Source: Sphingomonas sp. S2-65 (lineage in GTDB: Bacteria > Pseudomonadota > Alphaproteobacteria > Sphingomonadales > Sphingomonadaceae). From it: a stretch of DNA of 64,000 nucleotides. The stretch's first letter is position 1. Each line of letters opens with the position of its first letter. The DNA is taken from NCBI RefSeq assembly GCF_021513175.1, contig NZ_CP090953.1, positions 925,001-989,000 on the forward strand. The letters are read 5' to 3'. The translations under genes and the position numbers were made by a program. Under the pieces are notes generated by a model. That model saw nothing but the letters and a program-made list of their open reading frames with translations. It made no database searches and was not told the origin of the DNA. This document shows, piece by piece, positions 17,302 to 25,234 of this stretch.

Positions 17302-18933
17302 ATGCAGATTGGACGCCGTGGCTTCCTGGCGGGCACTGCCGCGCTCGGCGTGGCGCAGGCGGCGCGCGCCGCCAGCCCGATGGGCCAGGCCCGCGGGCCG
17401 GTCCAGGCGAACTGGCCCTCGCTCGTCGATCACTATCGCTACCCCGACTGGTTCCGCGACGCCAAGCTCGGCATCTGGTCGCATTGGGGGCCGCAATCGG
17501 TGCCCGAGCAGGGCGACTGGTATGGCCGCTTCATGTACATGCAGGGCCACCCGATGTACGAGCATCACCTCAAGACCTACGGCCATCCTTCCAAATTCGG
17601 GATGAAGGACATCCAGAAGCTCTGGACCGCCGAGCGCTGGGATCCCGATGCGCTGATCGCCCGCTATACCAGGGCCGGCGCCAAATATTTCATGTCGCTG
17701 GGCTGCCATCACGACAATCTCGATTGCTATGACAGCCGCTACCATGCGTGGAATTCCACCCGCGTGGGTCCGAAGAAGGATGTCGTCGGCATCTGGGAAA
17801 AGGCCGCGCGCCGCGCCGGGCTCAAGTTCGGCATCTCGAACCATGTCGCCCATGCCTGGCACTGGTATCAGCCGGCTTATGGCTATGATCCCGTCGGCCC
17901 GCACCAGGGCGAGCGCTACGACGCCTATCGCCTGCAAAAGTCCGATGGCGCCGGCTTATGGTGGGACGGCCTCGATCCGCAGCAGCTCTACACCGGCCGC
18001 CATGCCGTGATACCCGACGGCATCGATAGTATCGAGGCGATGAACCAATGGCACGACGCCCATAACGGCCAGTGGGTCGAACATGGTCCGCCGGGTGACA
18101 CCCGCTTCGTCACCAACTGGCTGCTCCGCCAGACCGACATGATCGAGAAATACCGGCCGGACATGGTCTATTTCGACGATTACGGCCTGCCCTTCGGCCC
18201 CGTCGGGCTCGAGGCGGCGGCGGATTATTACAACCGCTCGATCGAGTGGCACGGCAAGATCGACGTCGTCCTCACCGGCAAGCAGCTCAAGCCCCATGAG
18301 CGCTTCGGCATCGTCCAGGATGTCGAGCGCGGCTTCACCGATCGGCTGTGGGACGAGCCCTGGCAGACCGACACCTGCATCGGCGACTGGTTCTACAATG
18401 TCGCCCGGCTCAACGACCGCAGCTACAAGACCGCCGAGATGGTCATGCAGCGCCTGGCCGACGTGGTGTCGAAGAACGGCAATCTGCTGCTCTCCATCCC
18501 GCAGCCCGGCGACGGCTCGATCGATGCCGAGGAGGAAAAGATCCTCGACGGCATGACCCGCTGGATCGCCGTCAATGGCGAGGCGATCTACGGCTCGCGC
18601 CCCTGGACTCGCTATGGCGAGGGGCCGACGGTGCTCACCGCGGGCATGCAGAACGAAAGCAATGCCTCGGCCTTCACGCCACAGGACATCCGCTTCACCA
18701 CCAACAACGGCGCGCTCTATGCCGCGATGCTCGCCTGGCCCAGCGGGCCGGTGACGATCGCCTCGCTCGCCCGCGGCAAATGGCAGGGCGAAGTCGAGCA
18801 GGTCACGCTGCTGGGCGGCGGCCCGGTTCGTCACCGCCACGACGGGGCCGGGCTCCATTTCACGCTGCCACCCAGGCCCGACGGCGGCTTCGTGCCGATC
18901 GTACGCATCAACGGACGGGGACTCCACGCATGA
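17302..18933 (+). CDS. GH29 alpha-L-fucosidase with Tat-type signal
   Basis: This 543-residue GH29 protein begins with a twin-arginine-like signal (IGRRGFLAGTAALG, then AQAARAA). The catalytic barrel contains DAKLGIWSHWGPQSVPEQGDW, the conserved histidines in LGCHHDN, and the likely nucleophile Asp292 in MVYFDDYG. A C-terminal beta-domain follows. GH29 enzymes release L-fucose from fucosylated glycans with retention. Given the adjacent fucose permease, mutarotase and dehydrogenases and the xyloglucanase set upstream, the fucosyl-galactosyl side chain of xyloglucan is the likely target. The stop overlaps the fucP start (ATGA). Confidence 0.9.
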   Translation: MQIGRRGFLAGTAALGVAQAARAASPMGQARGPVQANWPSLVDHYRYPDWFRDAKLGIWSHWGPQSVPEQGDWYGRFMYMQGHPMYEHHLKTYGHPSKFGMKDIQKLWTAERWDPDALIARYTRAGAKYFMSLGCHHDNLDCYDSRYHAWNSTRVGPKKDVVGIWEKAARRAGLKFGISNHVAHAWHWYQPAYGYDPVGPHQGERYDAYRLQKSDGAGLWWDGLDPQQLYTGRHAVIPDGIDSIEAMNQWHDAHNGQWVEHGPPGDTRFVTNWLLRQTDMIEKYRPDMVYFDDYGLPFGPVGLEAAADYYNRSIEWHGKIDVVLTGKQLKPHERFGIVQDVERGFTDRLWDEPWQTDTCIGDWFYNVARLNDRSYKTAEMVMQRLADVVSKNGNLLLSIPQPGDGSIDAEEEKILDGMTRWIAVNGEAIYGSRPWTRYGEGPTVLTAGMQNESNASAFTPQDIRFTTNNGALYAAMLAWPSGPVTIASLARGKWQGEVEQVTLLGGGPVRHRHDGAGLHFTLPPRPDGGFVPIVRINGRGLHA

Positions 18934-20198
18934 CCGACACCCGCTCCTCGATCCCGCGGACGGCGGCGCTGCCCTTCGTCCTCATCGTCGCCTTGTTCTT
19001 CCTGTGGGGCGTGGCGAACAACCTCAACGACGTGCTCATCGCCCATTTCAAGAAGCTGTTCACGCTCACCGATCTGCGCGCCGGGCTCGTCCAGTCGGCC
19101 TTCTATCTCGGCTATTTCTGCCTCGCCATCCCCGCCGCCTTGTTCATGCGCGCCAAGGGCTATCGCGCCGCGGTGCTGCTCGGATTGTGCTTTTACGCAC
19201 TCGGGGCATTGCTCTTCTGGCCCGCCGCCGGCGCGCAGAGCTACCCCTTCTTCCTCGCCGCTCTGTTCGTTATCGCCAGCGGCCTCGCATTCCTCGAAAC
19301 CTCCGCCAACCCGCTGATCGCCCGGCTGGGCTCGGCGGACACCGCATCGCGCCGGCTCAACCTGGCCCAGGCGTTCAACCCGCTCGGCTCGATCGCCGGC
19401 GTCGCGGTCGGCAGCCAGTTCATCCTCTCGGGCGTCGAAGTCGGCCCCGCGCAGATGGCGGCGATGACGCCAGACGCGCTCACCAGCTTCCGCGCGGCCG
19501 AGGCTGCGGCGGTGCAGATCCCCTATCTGCTGATCGGGCTCGGCGTATTGGTCTGGGCGCTGCTGATCCGCATCACGCCCTTCCCCAAGGTCGCCACCGA
19601 GCGCGAAGTCGAGGAAGGCGTCGGCGCCGCGCAGGATTTCGCCGCCTTGCTCCGCAACCGCCGCGTGCTCGGCGGAGTCGCCGCGCAATTCTTCTATGTG
19701 GGCGCGCAGGTCGGCATCTGGAGCTTCCTGATCCGCTATTCGCAGGTCGCCGCCCCCGGCACCACCGAGCATGAAGGCGCCGGTTTCCTGACGCTCTCGC
19801 TGATCCTGTTCATGGTCGGCCGCTTCGCCGGCGCCGCCTTGATGAGCCGCCTCCCCGCCTTGCTCCTGCTCGCGGGCTTCGCGGCGATCGCCGGGCTGCT
19901 CTGCCTGATCGCCGCGCTCGCCGGCGGCCAGCTCGGCATCGGCGCGCTGGTGCTCAGCAGCTTCTTCATGTCGATCATGTATCCGACGATCTTCGCCGAA
20001 TCGGTCGACGGCCTGGGCCCGCGCACCAAGTCCGCCGCGGCGCTGCTCGTCATGGCGATCGTCGGCGGCGCAGTGTTCCCGGCGATCATGGGCTATGTCT
20101 CGGATCTGAGCGGATCGATGGTCAACGCGATGCTGGTCCCGGCTTTGTGCTTCCTCGTCGTGCTGCTCTTCGCATTGCGGGCGCGGCGCGCGGCGTGA
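18930..20198 (+). CDS. fucP: L-fucose:H+ symporter (FucP-type MFS permease)
   Basis: This 422-residue major-facilitator protein has about twelve membrane segments. The opening block ALFFLWGVANNLNDVLIAHF, the ETSANPLIARLG block and the AQAFNPLGSIAG segment are signatures of the FucP branch of sugar-proton symporters. It would import free L-fucose released by the GH29 enzyme across the inner membrane. ATG 18930 overlaps the fucosidase stop, and its own TGA overlaps the GTG of the lactonase. The related glucose/galactose GluP transporters look similar, so fucose specificity leans on the operon. Confidence 0.87.
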   Translation: MTDTRSSIPRTAALPFVLIVALFFLWGVANNLNDVLIAHFKKLFTLTDLRAGLVQSAFYLGYFCLAIPAALFMRAKGYRAAVLLGLCFYALGALLFWPAAGAQSYPFFLAALFVIASGLAFLETSANPLIARLGSADTASRRLNLAQAFNPLGSIAGVAVGSQFILSGVEVGPAQMAAMTPDALTSFRAAEAAAVQIPYLLIGLGVLVWALLIRITPFPKVATEREVEEGVGAAQDFAALLRNRRVLGGVAAQFFYVGAQVGIWSFLIRYSQVAAPGTTEHEGAGFLTLSLILFMVGRFAGAALMSRLPALLLLAGFAAIAGLLCLIAALAGGQLGIGALVLSSFFMSIMYPTIFAESVDGLGPRTKSAAALLVMAIVGGAVFPAIMGYVSDLSGSMVNAMLVPALCFLVVLLFALRARRAA

Positions 20199-20962
20199 TC
20201 GACGCGCACGTCCATGTCTGGCAGCTCGGCCGGCATGGCTGCATTTGGCCGACGCCCGACCTCGCGCCGATCCACCGCGACTTCACCCTGGCGGACTATC
20301 CCGGCGACGCCGGGCTGATCCTCGTCCAGACCCAGGAGGATGCGCGCGACACTGCCTGGCTGCTCGCGCTGGCGCAGGATCCGCGAATCCTCGGGGTCGT
20401 CGGCTGGGCCGATCTCGAACGGCCTGAGAGCATCCCGGCGCACCCCAAGCTCAAGGGCCTGCGCCCGATGGTCCAGGGCCGCGCGCCGGATTGGTATGAC
20501 CGCCCCGAGCTGGCCGCGGGCTTCGAGGCGATGGCCGCGCGCGGCCTGGTGCTCGACGCGCTCGTCCGCCCGGCACACCTCCCCGCGCTCGCCCGCCTCG
20601 CCGCGCGCCACCCCGATCTGACGATCGTCGTCGATCACGCCGCCAAGCCCGACTTCGCCGATCTCCCCGCCTGGTCCGCCGCCATCGCCGGCCTGGCACC
20701 GTATCCGAACGTCGCCTGCAAGCTGTCGGGCCTGCTCACCGAGCTGGCGCCGGGCGCGGGTCCCGATGCGCTCCGCCCCGCCTTCGACACGCTATGGCGG
20801 CTGTTCGGCCCGGACCGGCTGCTCTGGGGCAGCGACTGGCCGGTGGTCACGCTCGCGGCAAGCCATGCCGACTGGCTGGCGCTCGCCCAGAGCCTGGTCC
20901 CGGCAGAGCATCACGCCGCGATATTCGCCGCCAACGCCGCCCGCATCTACCGCCTCGACTAG
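20195..20962 (+). CDS. L-fuconolactone hydrolase (amidohydrolase family)
   Basis: This 255-residue amidohydrolase-family protein has the metal-binding IDAHVHVW at the very start, a VVDHAAKPD segment, and LLWGSDWPVV near the C-terminus carrying the conserved aspartate. This is the COG3618/lactonase type that opens sugar-acid lactones. In the fucose pathway it hydrolyses L-fuconolactone to L-fuconate, feeding the dehydratase at 11633. The GTG start overlaps the fucP stop (GTGA). Only 14 bases separate its stop from the convergent phosphoesterase gene. Confidence 0.85.
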   Translation: MIDAHVHVWQLGRHGCIWPTPDLAPIHRDFTLADYPGDAGLILVQTQEDARDTAWLLALAQDPRILGVVGWADLERPESIPAHPKLKGLRPMVQGRAPDWYDRPELAAGFEAMAARGLVLDALVRPAHLPALARLAARHPDLTIVVDHAAKPDFADLPAWSAAIAGLAPYPNVACKLSGLLTELAPGAGPDALRPAFDTLWRLFGPDRLLWGSDWPVVTLAASHADWLALAQSLVPAEHHAAIFAANAARIYRLD

Positions 20963-20976
20963 CATCGCTCCCATAT

Positions 20977-21471
20977 TCAAGGCGCGCTAACCCCCAGCAG
21001 CGCCTCCAGCCGCACCGGCGCAAAGCCGTGCACGTCCACCCCCACGTCGAACTGACGCGGCACCGGCTTCAGCCGGCCATGGCTGTGCCCATGCAGGTTG
21101 AGCGCGCCCTTATGCTGCCCGTTCCACGATCGAAAGGGATAATGGCACAGCACCAGCCGCCGCCCGTCCAGCTCCAGCTCGCGATAGTCGCTGACGCTCG
21201 CCCAGCCCGCCGCCGTCGCCGTCGCGTCGGGATCGTTGTTGCCGCGGATCAGATGCTTGGTGCCGTGCAGCCGCGCCAACAGCGCGGGCACGTCGCTCGC
21301 CTTGCGCGCGACGTCGCCCAGATGCCACACGACATCCTCGGGGCCGACCGCGGCATTCCACCGCGCGATCATCACGGCATCCATCTCCGCCGTCGTGGCG
21401 AAGGCGCGTTTCCAGATGTTGATCGTGCGGTGATCGCCGAAATGCGTGTCGGCGGTGAAGAAGACCGCCAA
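20977..21471 (-). CDS. small calcineurin-like metallophosphoesterase
   Basis: This 164-residue single-domain protein carries the family motifs in order: DTHFGD, GDVA, GNND, and H(x)-type LCHYPF and LHGHSHG. Proteins of this size are cytoplasmic phosphoesterases whose substrates are mostly unknown. The start is a TTG, read as MAVFFTADTHFGD, which matches the usual start of the family. It lies three bases after the stop of the small acidic gene, so translation is probably coupled. Confidence 0.8.
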   Translation of the reverse strand: MAVFFTADTHFGDHRTINIWKRAFATTAEMDAVMIARWNAAVGPEDVVWHLGDVARKASDVPALLARLHGTKHLIRGNNDPDATATAAGWASVSDYRELELDGRRLVLCHYPFRSWNGQHKGALNLHGHSHGRLKPVPRQFDVGVDVHGFAPVRLEALLGVSAP

Positions 21472-21474
21472 GGG

Positions 21475-21651
21475 TCAGCCGGTGCCGGGCTGAACGCTCT
21501 CGTCATCGTCGATGTCCGACGTCGCCTCGCCTGCGGGCACCGATCCCTGCAGCGTGCCGTCGCCTACTTCGGCATGCGCGTCGTCGGTCGGCGCGCCGCT
21601 GTCGTGATGCGTCTCGTCGCCCAGCGGCTTGTCGTCTTCAGGGTCGGTCAT
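21475..21651 (-). CDS. small acidic hypothetical protein
   Basis: A 58-residue, very acidic, hydrophilic protein starting MTDPEDDKPLGDETHHDSG, with no membrane segment or known domain that I recognise. A strong ribosome-binding site (AGGAGG, six bases before ATG 21651) supports that it is real. It precedes the phosphoesterase gene by three bases. It looks intrinsically disordered, like another small hydrophilic protein at 33841, but the two are not obviously homologous. Confidence 0.6.
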   Translation of the reverse strand: MTDPEDDKPLGDETHHDSGAPTDDAHAEVGDGTLQGSVPAGEATSDIDDDESVQPGTG

Positions 21652-21744
21652 CTGCAGCCTCCTGCGGTTGGGGATCTCCCCAACAACCGCCGGACGCTCG
21701 AAAGGCTGCGCGCCCCGAACCATCCGGCGACTGTACCGCCTCGC

Positions 21745-22563
21745 TCAGCCGACGAACGCCCGCTCCACCACGAACTCGCCGGGATCGTTGCGCGTGCCTT
21801 CGTTCATTCCCCAGCCTTCGAGGATCTCGATCATGTCCTTGTTGAACGCGATCGAGCCGCAGATCATGAAACGCGTGTCGGCGCGATCCTCCACCGTCAG
21901 GTTCAGTTCCTCGCGGAACGTGCCTTCGCGGATCAGGTCGGTGATCCGCCCCTTGCGGTGAAACTCGCCGCGCGTCACCGTCGGGTAATAGGTGAACCGG
22001 TCCTGCAGCAGCTCGCCGAAGATCTCGTCGGTGCGGATCTCTTCTTCCAGGAAGTCGCGATAGGCGAGCTCCTCGGACTGGCGCACCGTGTGGGTGATGA
22101 TGATCTGCTCGAACTTCTCGTGCGTCTCGGGATCGCGCAGCACGCTCAGGAACGGCGCCAGCCCGGTGCCGGTGCCCACCATCACCAGCCGCTTGGCCGG
22201 CTTGAGCGCGTCGACCACCAGCGTGCCGGTCGGCTTGCGGCCCAGGAAGATGTGGTCGCCGGGCTGCAGATGCTGGAGCCGCGAGGTGAGCGCGCCTTCC
22301 TGCACCTTGACCGAGAAGAATTCGAGATGCTCTTCCCAGGCCGGGCTCGCCACCGAATAAGCGCGCAGCAGCGGCTTGCCCTCGGGACCGGCCAGCCCGA
22401 TCATGATGAACTCGCCGGACTGGAAGCGGAAGCTTTGCGGGCGCTTGATCCGGAAGCTGAACAGGCCGGAGGTCCAGTGATGGACCCAGGTCACTTCCTG
22501 CACGTCCAGCCCGCGCTTCGCGCCGATCTCGCGCATCTGCTCCAGGTCGACCGTCTCGTTCAC
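21745..22563 (-). CDS. fpr: ferredoxin/flavodoxin-NADP+ reductase
   Basis: A protein of about 272 residues with the two-domain fold of bacterial FNR. The FAD-binding RAYSVAS motif and the preceding FIMIGL strand come first, then the NADP-binding GTGTGLAPFLSVLRD motif, a FMICGS segment, and the ERAFVG C-terminus. It moves electrons between NADPH and ferredoxin or flavodoxin and often belongs to oxidative-stress defence. GTG 22563 is chosen because GGGAG lies six bases upstream. ATG 22578 is in frame but has no such site, and the frame is open to 22695. Confidence 0.87.
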   Translation of the reverse strand: MNETVDLEQMREIGAKRGLDVQEVTWVHHWTSGLFSFRIKRPQSFRFQSGEFIMIGLAGPEGKPLLRAYSVASPAWEEHLEFFSVKVQEGALTSRLQHLQPGDHIFLGRKPTGTLVVDALKPAKRLVMVGTGTGLAPFLSVLRDPETHEKFEQIIITHTVRQSEELAYRDFLEEEIRTDEIFGELLQDRFTYYPTVTRGEFHRKGRITDLIREGTFREELNLTVEDRADTRFMICGSIAFNKDMIEILEGWGMNEGTRNDPGEFVVERAFVG

Positions 22564-22770
22564 GTCTTGCTCCCACATTCGCTTGGGTCTGCGGGCCACG
22601 GGCCCGAAACAAAGGATCGCGCCCCTTGGCACGATTTGCCGCGCGCCACGACCCCTTTTGCCGCCGGAAATCGCCAAGAAAAACTTGGCTTCCATGGGGC
22701 CCGGCGCCGCATAGCCTAGCTTCGGTCAATTCCGCGGCGCGCGGCAATAGGATAGCATGGCCGGCAGCAG

Positions 22771-24831
22771 ATGAGGGGAAAGCGTGTGACGATCGGCAGG
22801 ATTGGCTGGATTCTCTTGGCCTTGCTGGGCGCGGTGGCGCTGGGAATCATCGCCACGGCGCGGGGCGAGCCGGTCAACGCGGTGTGGATCGTCGTCGCCG
22901 CCGTCGCGGTCTACCTGATCGCCTATCGCTTCTACGCGCTCTACATTGCGAAGAACGTCCTCCAGCTCGATCCCGCGCGCCCCACCCCGGCGATGCGTCA
23001 CGGCGACGGGCTCGATTTCGTCCCCACCAATCGCAACGTCCTGTTCGGCCACCATTTCGCCGCCATCGCCGGCGCCGGCCCCCTGGTCGGCCCGGTGCTC
23101 GCCGCGCAAATGGGCTATCTGCCGGGCATGCTGTGGATCCTGGCGGGCGTCGTCCTTGCCGGCGCGGTGCAGGATTTCATGGTCCTGTTCCTCTCGATGC
23201 GCCGCGACGGGCGCTCGCTCGGCGAGCTCGTCCGCATGGAAATGGGTCCGGTCCCCGGCACGATCGCCTTGTTCGGCGCCTTCATGATCATGATCATCAT
23301 CCTGGCGGTGCTGGCGCTGATCGTCGTGCGCGCGCTCGCCGGCAGCCCCTGGGGGCTGTTCACCGTCGCCGCCACCATCCCGCTCGCCGTGGTGATGGGC
23401 GTCTATATGCGCTGGATCCGCCCCGGCCGCGTCGGCGAGGCCTCGATCATCGGGCTGGTCGGGCTGATCCTCGCCATCGTCTATGGCCGCGCCGTCGCGG
23501 AAAGCGCGTCGCTGGCGCCCTGGTTCACCTACACCCCCGTCCAGCTCTGCTGGATCCTGATCGGCTATGGCGCGATCGCCTCGCTGCTGCCGGTGTGGCT
23601 GCTGCTCGCCCCGCGCGACTATCTCTCGACCTTCCTCAAGATCGGCGCGATCACCGCGCTCGCGGTCGGCATCGTCATCGTCGCGCCGCCGCTCCAGATG
23701 CCGCCGCTCACCAGGTTCATCGACGGCACCGGCCCGGTCTGGTCGGGCTCGCTCTTCCCCTTCCTGTTCATCACCATCGCGTGTGGCGCGGTCTCGGGAT
23801 TCCATGCGCTGATCGCCAGCGGCACCACGCCCAAGCTGATCGCGTCCGAAGGCGACGCCACCTTCATCGGCTATGGCGCGATGCTGATGGAAAGCTTCGT
23901 CGCCATCATGGCGCTGGTCGCCGCCTCGGTGATCGAGCCCGGCATCTATTTCACGATGAACAGCCCGGCCGCAGTGATCGGCACCGATGCCGCCAGCGCC
24001 GCCGCCGCGGTCAGCGCGATGGGCTTCCCGATCACTCCCGATCTGATCACCAGCACCGCCGCCGACGTTGGCGAGCATACGATCATCTCGCGCGCCGGCG
24101 GCGCCCCCACGCTCGCAGTGGGCATGGCGCACATCTTCAGCCAGCTGATCGGCGGCAAGGCGATGATGGCCTTCTGGTACCATTTCGCCATCCTGTTCGA
24201 GGCGCTCTTCATCCTCACCGCGGTCGATGCCGGCACGCGCTCGGGCCGCTTCATGCTCCAGGATCTGATCGGGCTGGCGGTGCCGAGCTTCCGCAATTCC
24301 TCGTCCTTCCTGCCCGCGCTGATCGGCACGCTGGTCTGCGTCGGCGCCTGGGGCTTCTTCCTCTATCAGGGCGTCACCGATCCGCTCGGCGGCGTGAACA
24401 CGCTGTGGCCGCTCTTCGGCATCTCAAACCAGATGCTCGCGGCGGTCGCGCTGATGCTCGCCACTGCCGTGCTGTTCCGGATGAAGCGCGAACGCTATGC
24501 CTGGGTGACGATGGTCCCCACCGCCTGGCTGCTCGCCTGCACCGTCACGGCGAGCCTGCTCAAGCTGTTCTCGGCCAATCCCGGAATCGGCTTCCTCGCC
24601 CATGCCCATCGCTATTCGGATGCGCTGGCCAGCGGCGCGCTGCTCGCGCCTGCCAAGTCGGCGGGCGAGATGCGCCGCATCATCACCAACGACCGCGTGG
24701 ACGCAGCGCTGTGCGCGGTCTTCCTGTTCGTGGTGCTGTCGATCCTGTTCTACGCGATCAAGACCTGCGTCGCGGCCCGGCGCCTGCCTTATCCCAGCAT
24801 CCACGAACTGCCTTTGGTGCAGACGGAATGA
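22771..24831 (+). CDS. cstA: CstA-family transporter (carbon starvation protein A)
   Basis: This 686-residue integral membrane protein has many hydrophobic segments. The CstA signatures are RRPTPAM-like PARPTPAMRHGDGLDFVPTN, GHHFAAIAGAGPLVGPVLAAQ and FHALIASGTTPK. CstA proteins import pyruvate and/or peptides during carbon limitation. An in-frame GTG at 22786 behind GAGGGGAAAG is an alternative start. The next gene, YbdD-like, begins on its stop codon, the usual pairing. Confidence 0.9.
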   Translation: MRGKRVTIGRIGWILLALLGAVALGIIATARGEPVNAVWIVVAAVAVYLIAYRFYALYIAKNVLQLDPARPTPAMRHGDGLDFVPTNRNVLFGHHFAAIAGAGPLVGPVLAAQMGYLPGMLWILAGVVLAGAVQDFMVLFLSMRRDGRSLGELVRMEMGPVPGTIALFGAFMIMIIILAVLALIVVRALAGSPWGLFTVAATIPLAVVMGVYMRWIRPGRVGEASIIGLVGLILAIVYGRAVAESASLAPWFTYTPVQLCWILIGYGAIASLLPVWLLLAPRDYLSTFLKIGAITALAVGIVIVAPPLQMPPLTRFIDGTGPVWSGSLFPFLFITIACGAVSGFHALIASGTTPKLIASEGDATFIGYGAMLMESFVAIMALVAASVIEPGIYFTMNSPAAVIGTDAASAAAAVSAMGFPITPDLITSTAADVGEHTIISRAGGAPTLAVGMAHIFSQLIGGKAMMAFWYHFAILFEALFILTAVDAGTRSGRFMLQDLIGLAVPSFRNSSSFLPALIGTLVCVGAWGFFLYQGVTDPLGGVNTLWPLFGISNQMLAAVALMLATAVLFRMKRERYAWVTMVPTAWLLACTVTASLLKLFSANPGIGFLAHAHRYSDALASGALLAPAKSAGEMRRIITNDRVDAALCAVFLFVVLSILFYAIKTCVAARRLPYPSIHELPLVQTE

Positions 24832-25013
24832 TCCGCCCCCTCCTCGCGCGGATCGCGGAGACCGCAAGGCTGATGATCGGCCAGCCCCCCTATGAGGCCT
24901 ATCGCACCCACATGGCCGCGAATCACCCCGACCAACCGCCAATGACCCGCGCCCAATTCTTCCGAAACCGCCAGGACGCCCGCTTCAACAGCCGCAACGG
25001 CCGCTGCTGCTGA
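24828..25013 (+). CDS. YbdD/YjiX-family small protein
   Basis: This 61-residue protein (MIRPLLARIAETARLMIGQ, ending FNSRNGRCC) contains the family's P-x-Y-x-x-Y motif (PPYEAY) followed by H-M-x-x-x-H-P. YbdD/YjiX proteins are encoded directly after cstA or its homologue btsT and are needed for pyruvate uptake by them. The ATG overlaps the cstA stop (ATGA), so the pair is translationally coupled. Confidence 0.88.
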   Translation: MIRPLLARIAETARLMIGQPPYEAYRTHMAANHPDQPPMTRAQFFRNRQDARFNSRNGRCC

Positions 25014-25028
25014 AGAACTCGGCTTTAT

Positions 25029-25226
25029 CCCCCTCGCCCCCGCAAGGGGGAGAGGGTTGCGCAGACTTAGTCTCTGCGAAGCGGAGGCTTAGTCGAAGCT
25101 GGGAGAGGGGGTTGCGGCTGCGCAAGCAGCCGCGCGGCGCTCAGCGCCGCCCTACCCCTCTCCAAGCTACGCTAGGCAGCAAGCTGCCAAGCTTCGCTAT
25201 CCTCTCCCCTATCAAGGGGAGAGGAT
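25029..25226. repeat. composite palindromic intergenic element
   Basis: The gap between ybdD and the convergent pccA holds nested inverted repeats and no gene. Hairpins with CCCTC/GAGGG arms stand at each end: 25029-25056 with a GCAA loop, and a perfect 11-bp stem at 25199-25226. Between them lies GCGGCTGC-GCAA-GCAGCCGC at 25114-25133, then a GCGGCGCT/GCGCCGC stem. The inner block is itself flanked by GGAGAGGGG and CCCCTCTCC. The layout resembles dispersed palindromic elements of GC-rich alphaproteobacteria and may also stop converging transcripts. Confidence 0.65.
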
Positions 25227-25234
25227 GTAAACCC

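Noticed and set aside
20794-25013. Long frames of 641 and 795 codons over the FNR and CstA genes
   Set aside because: Both overlap genes with recognisable motifs in other frames and have shadow-type composition. High GC with few stop codons explains them.
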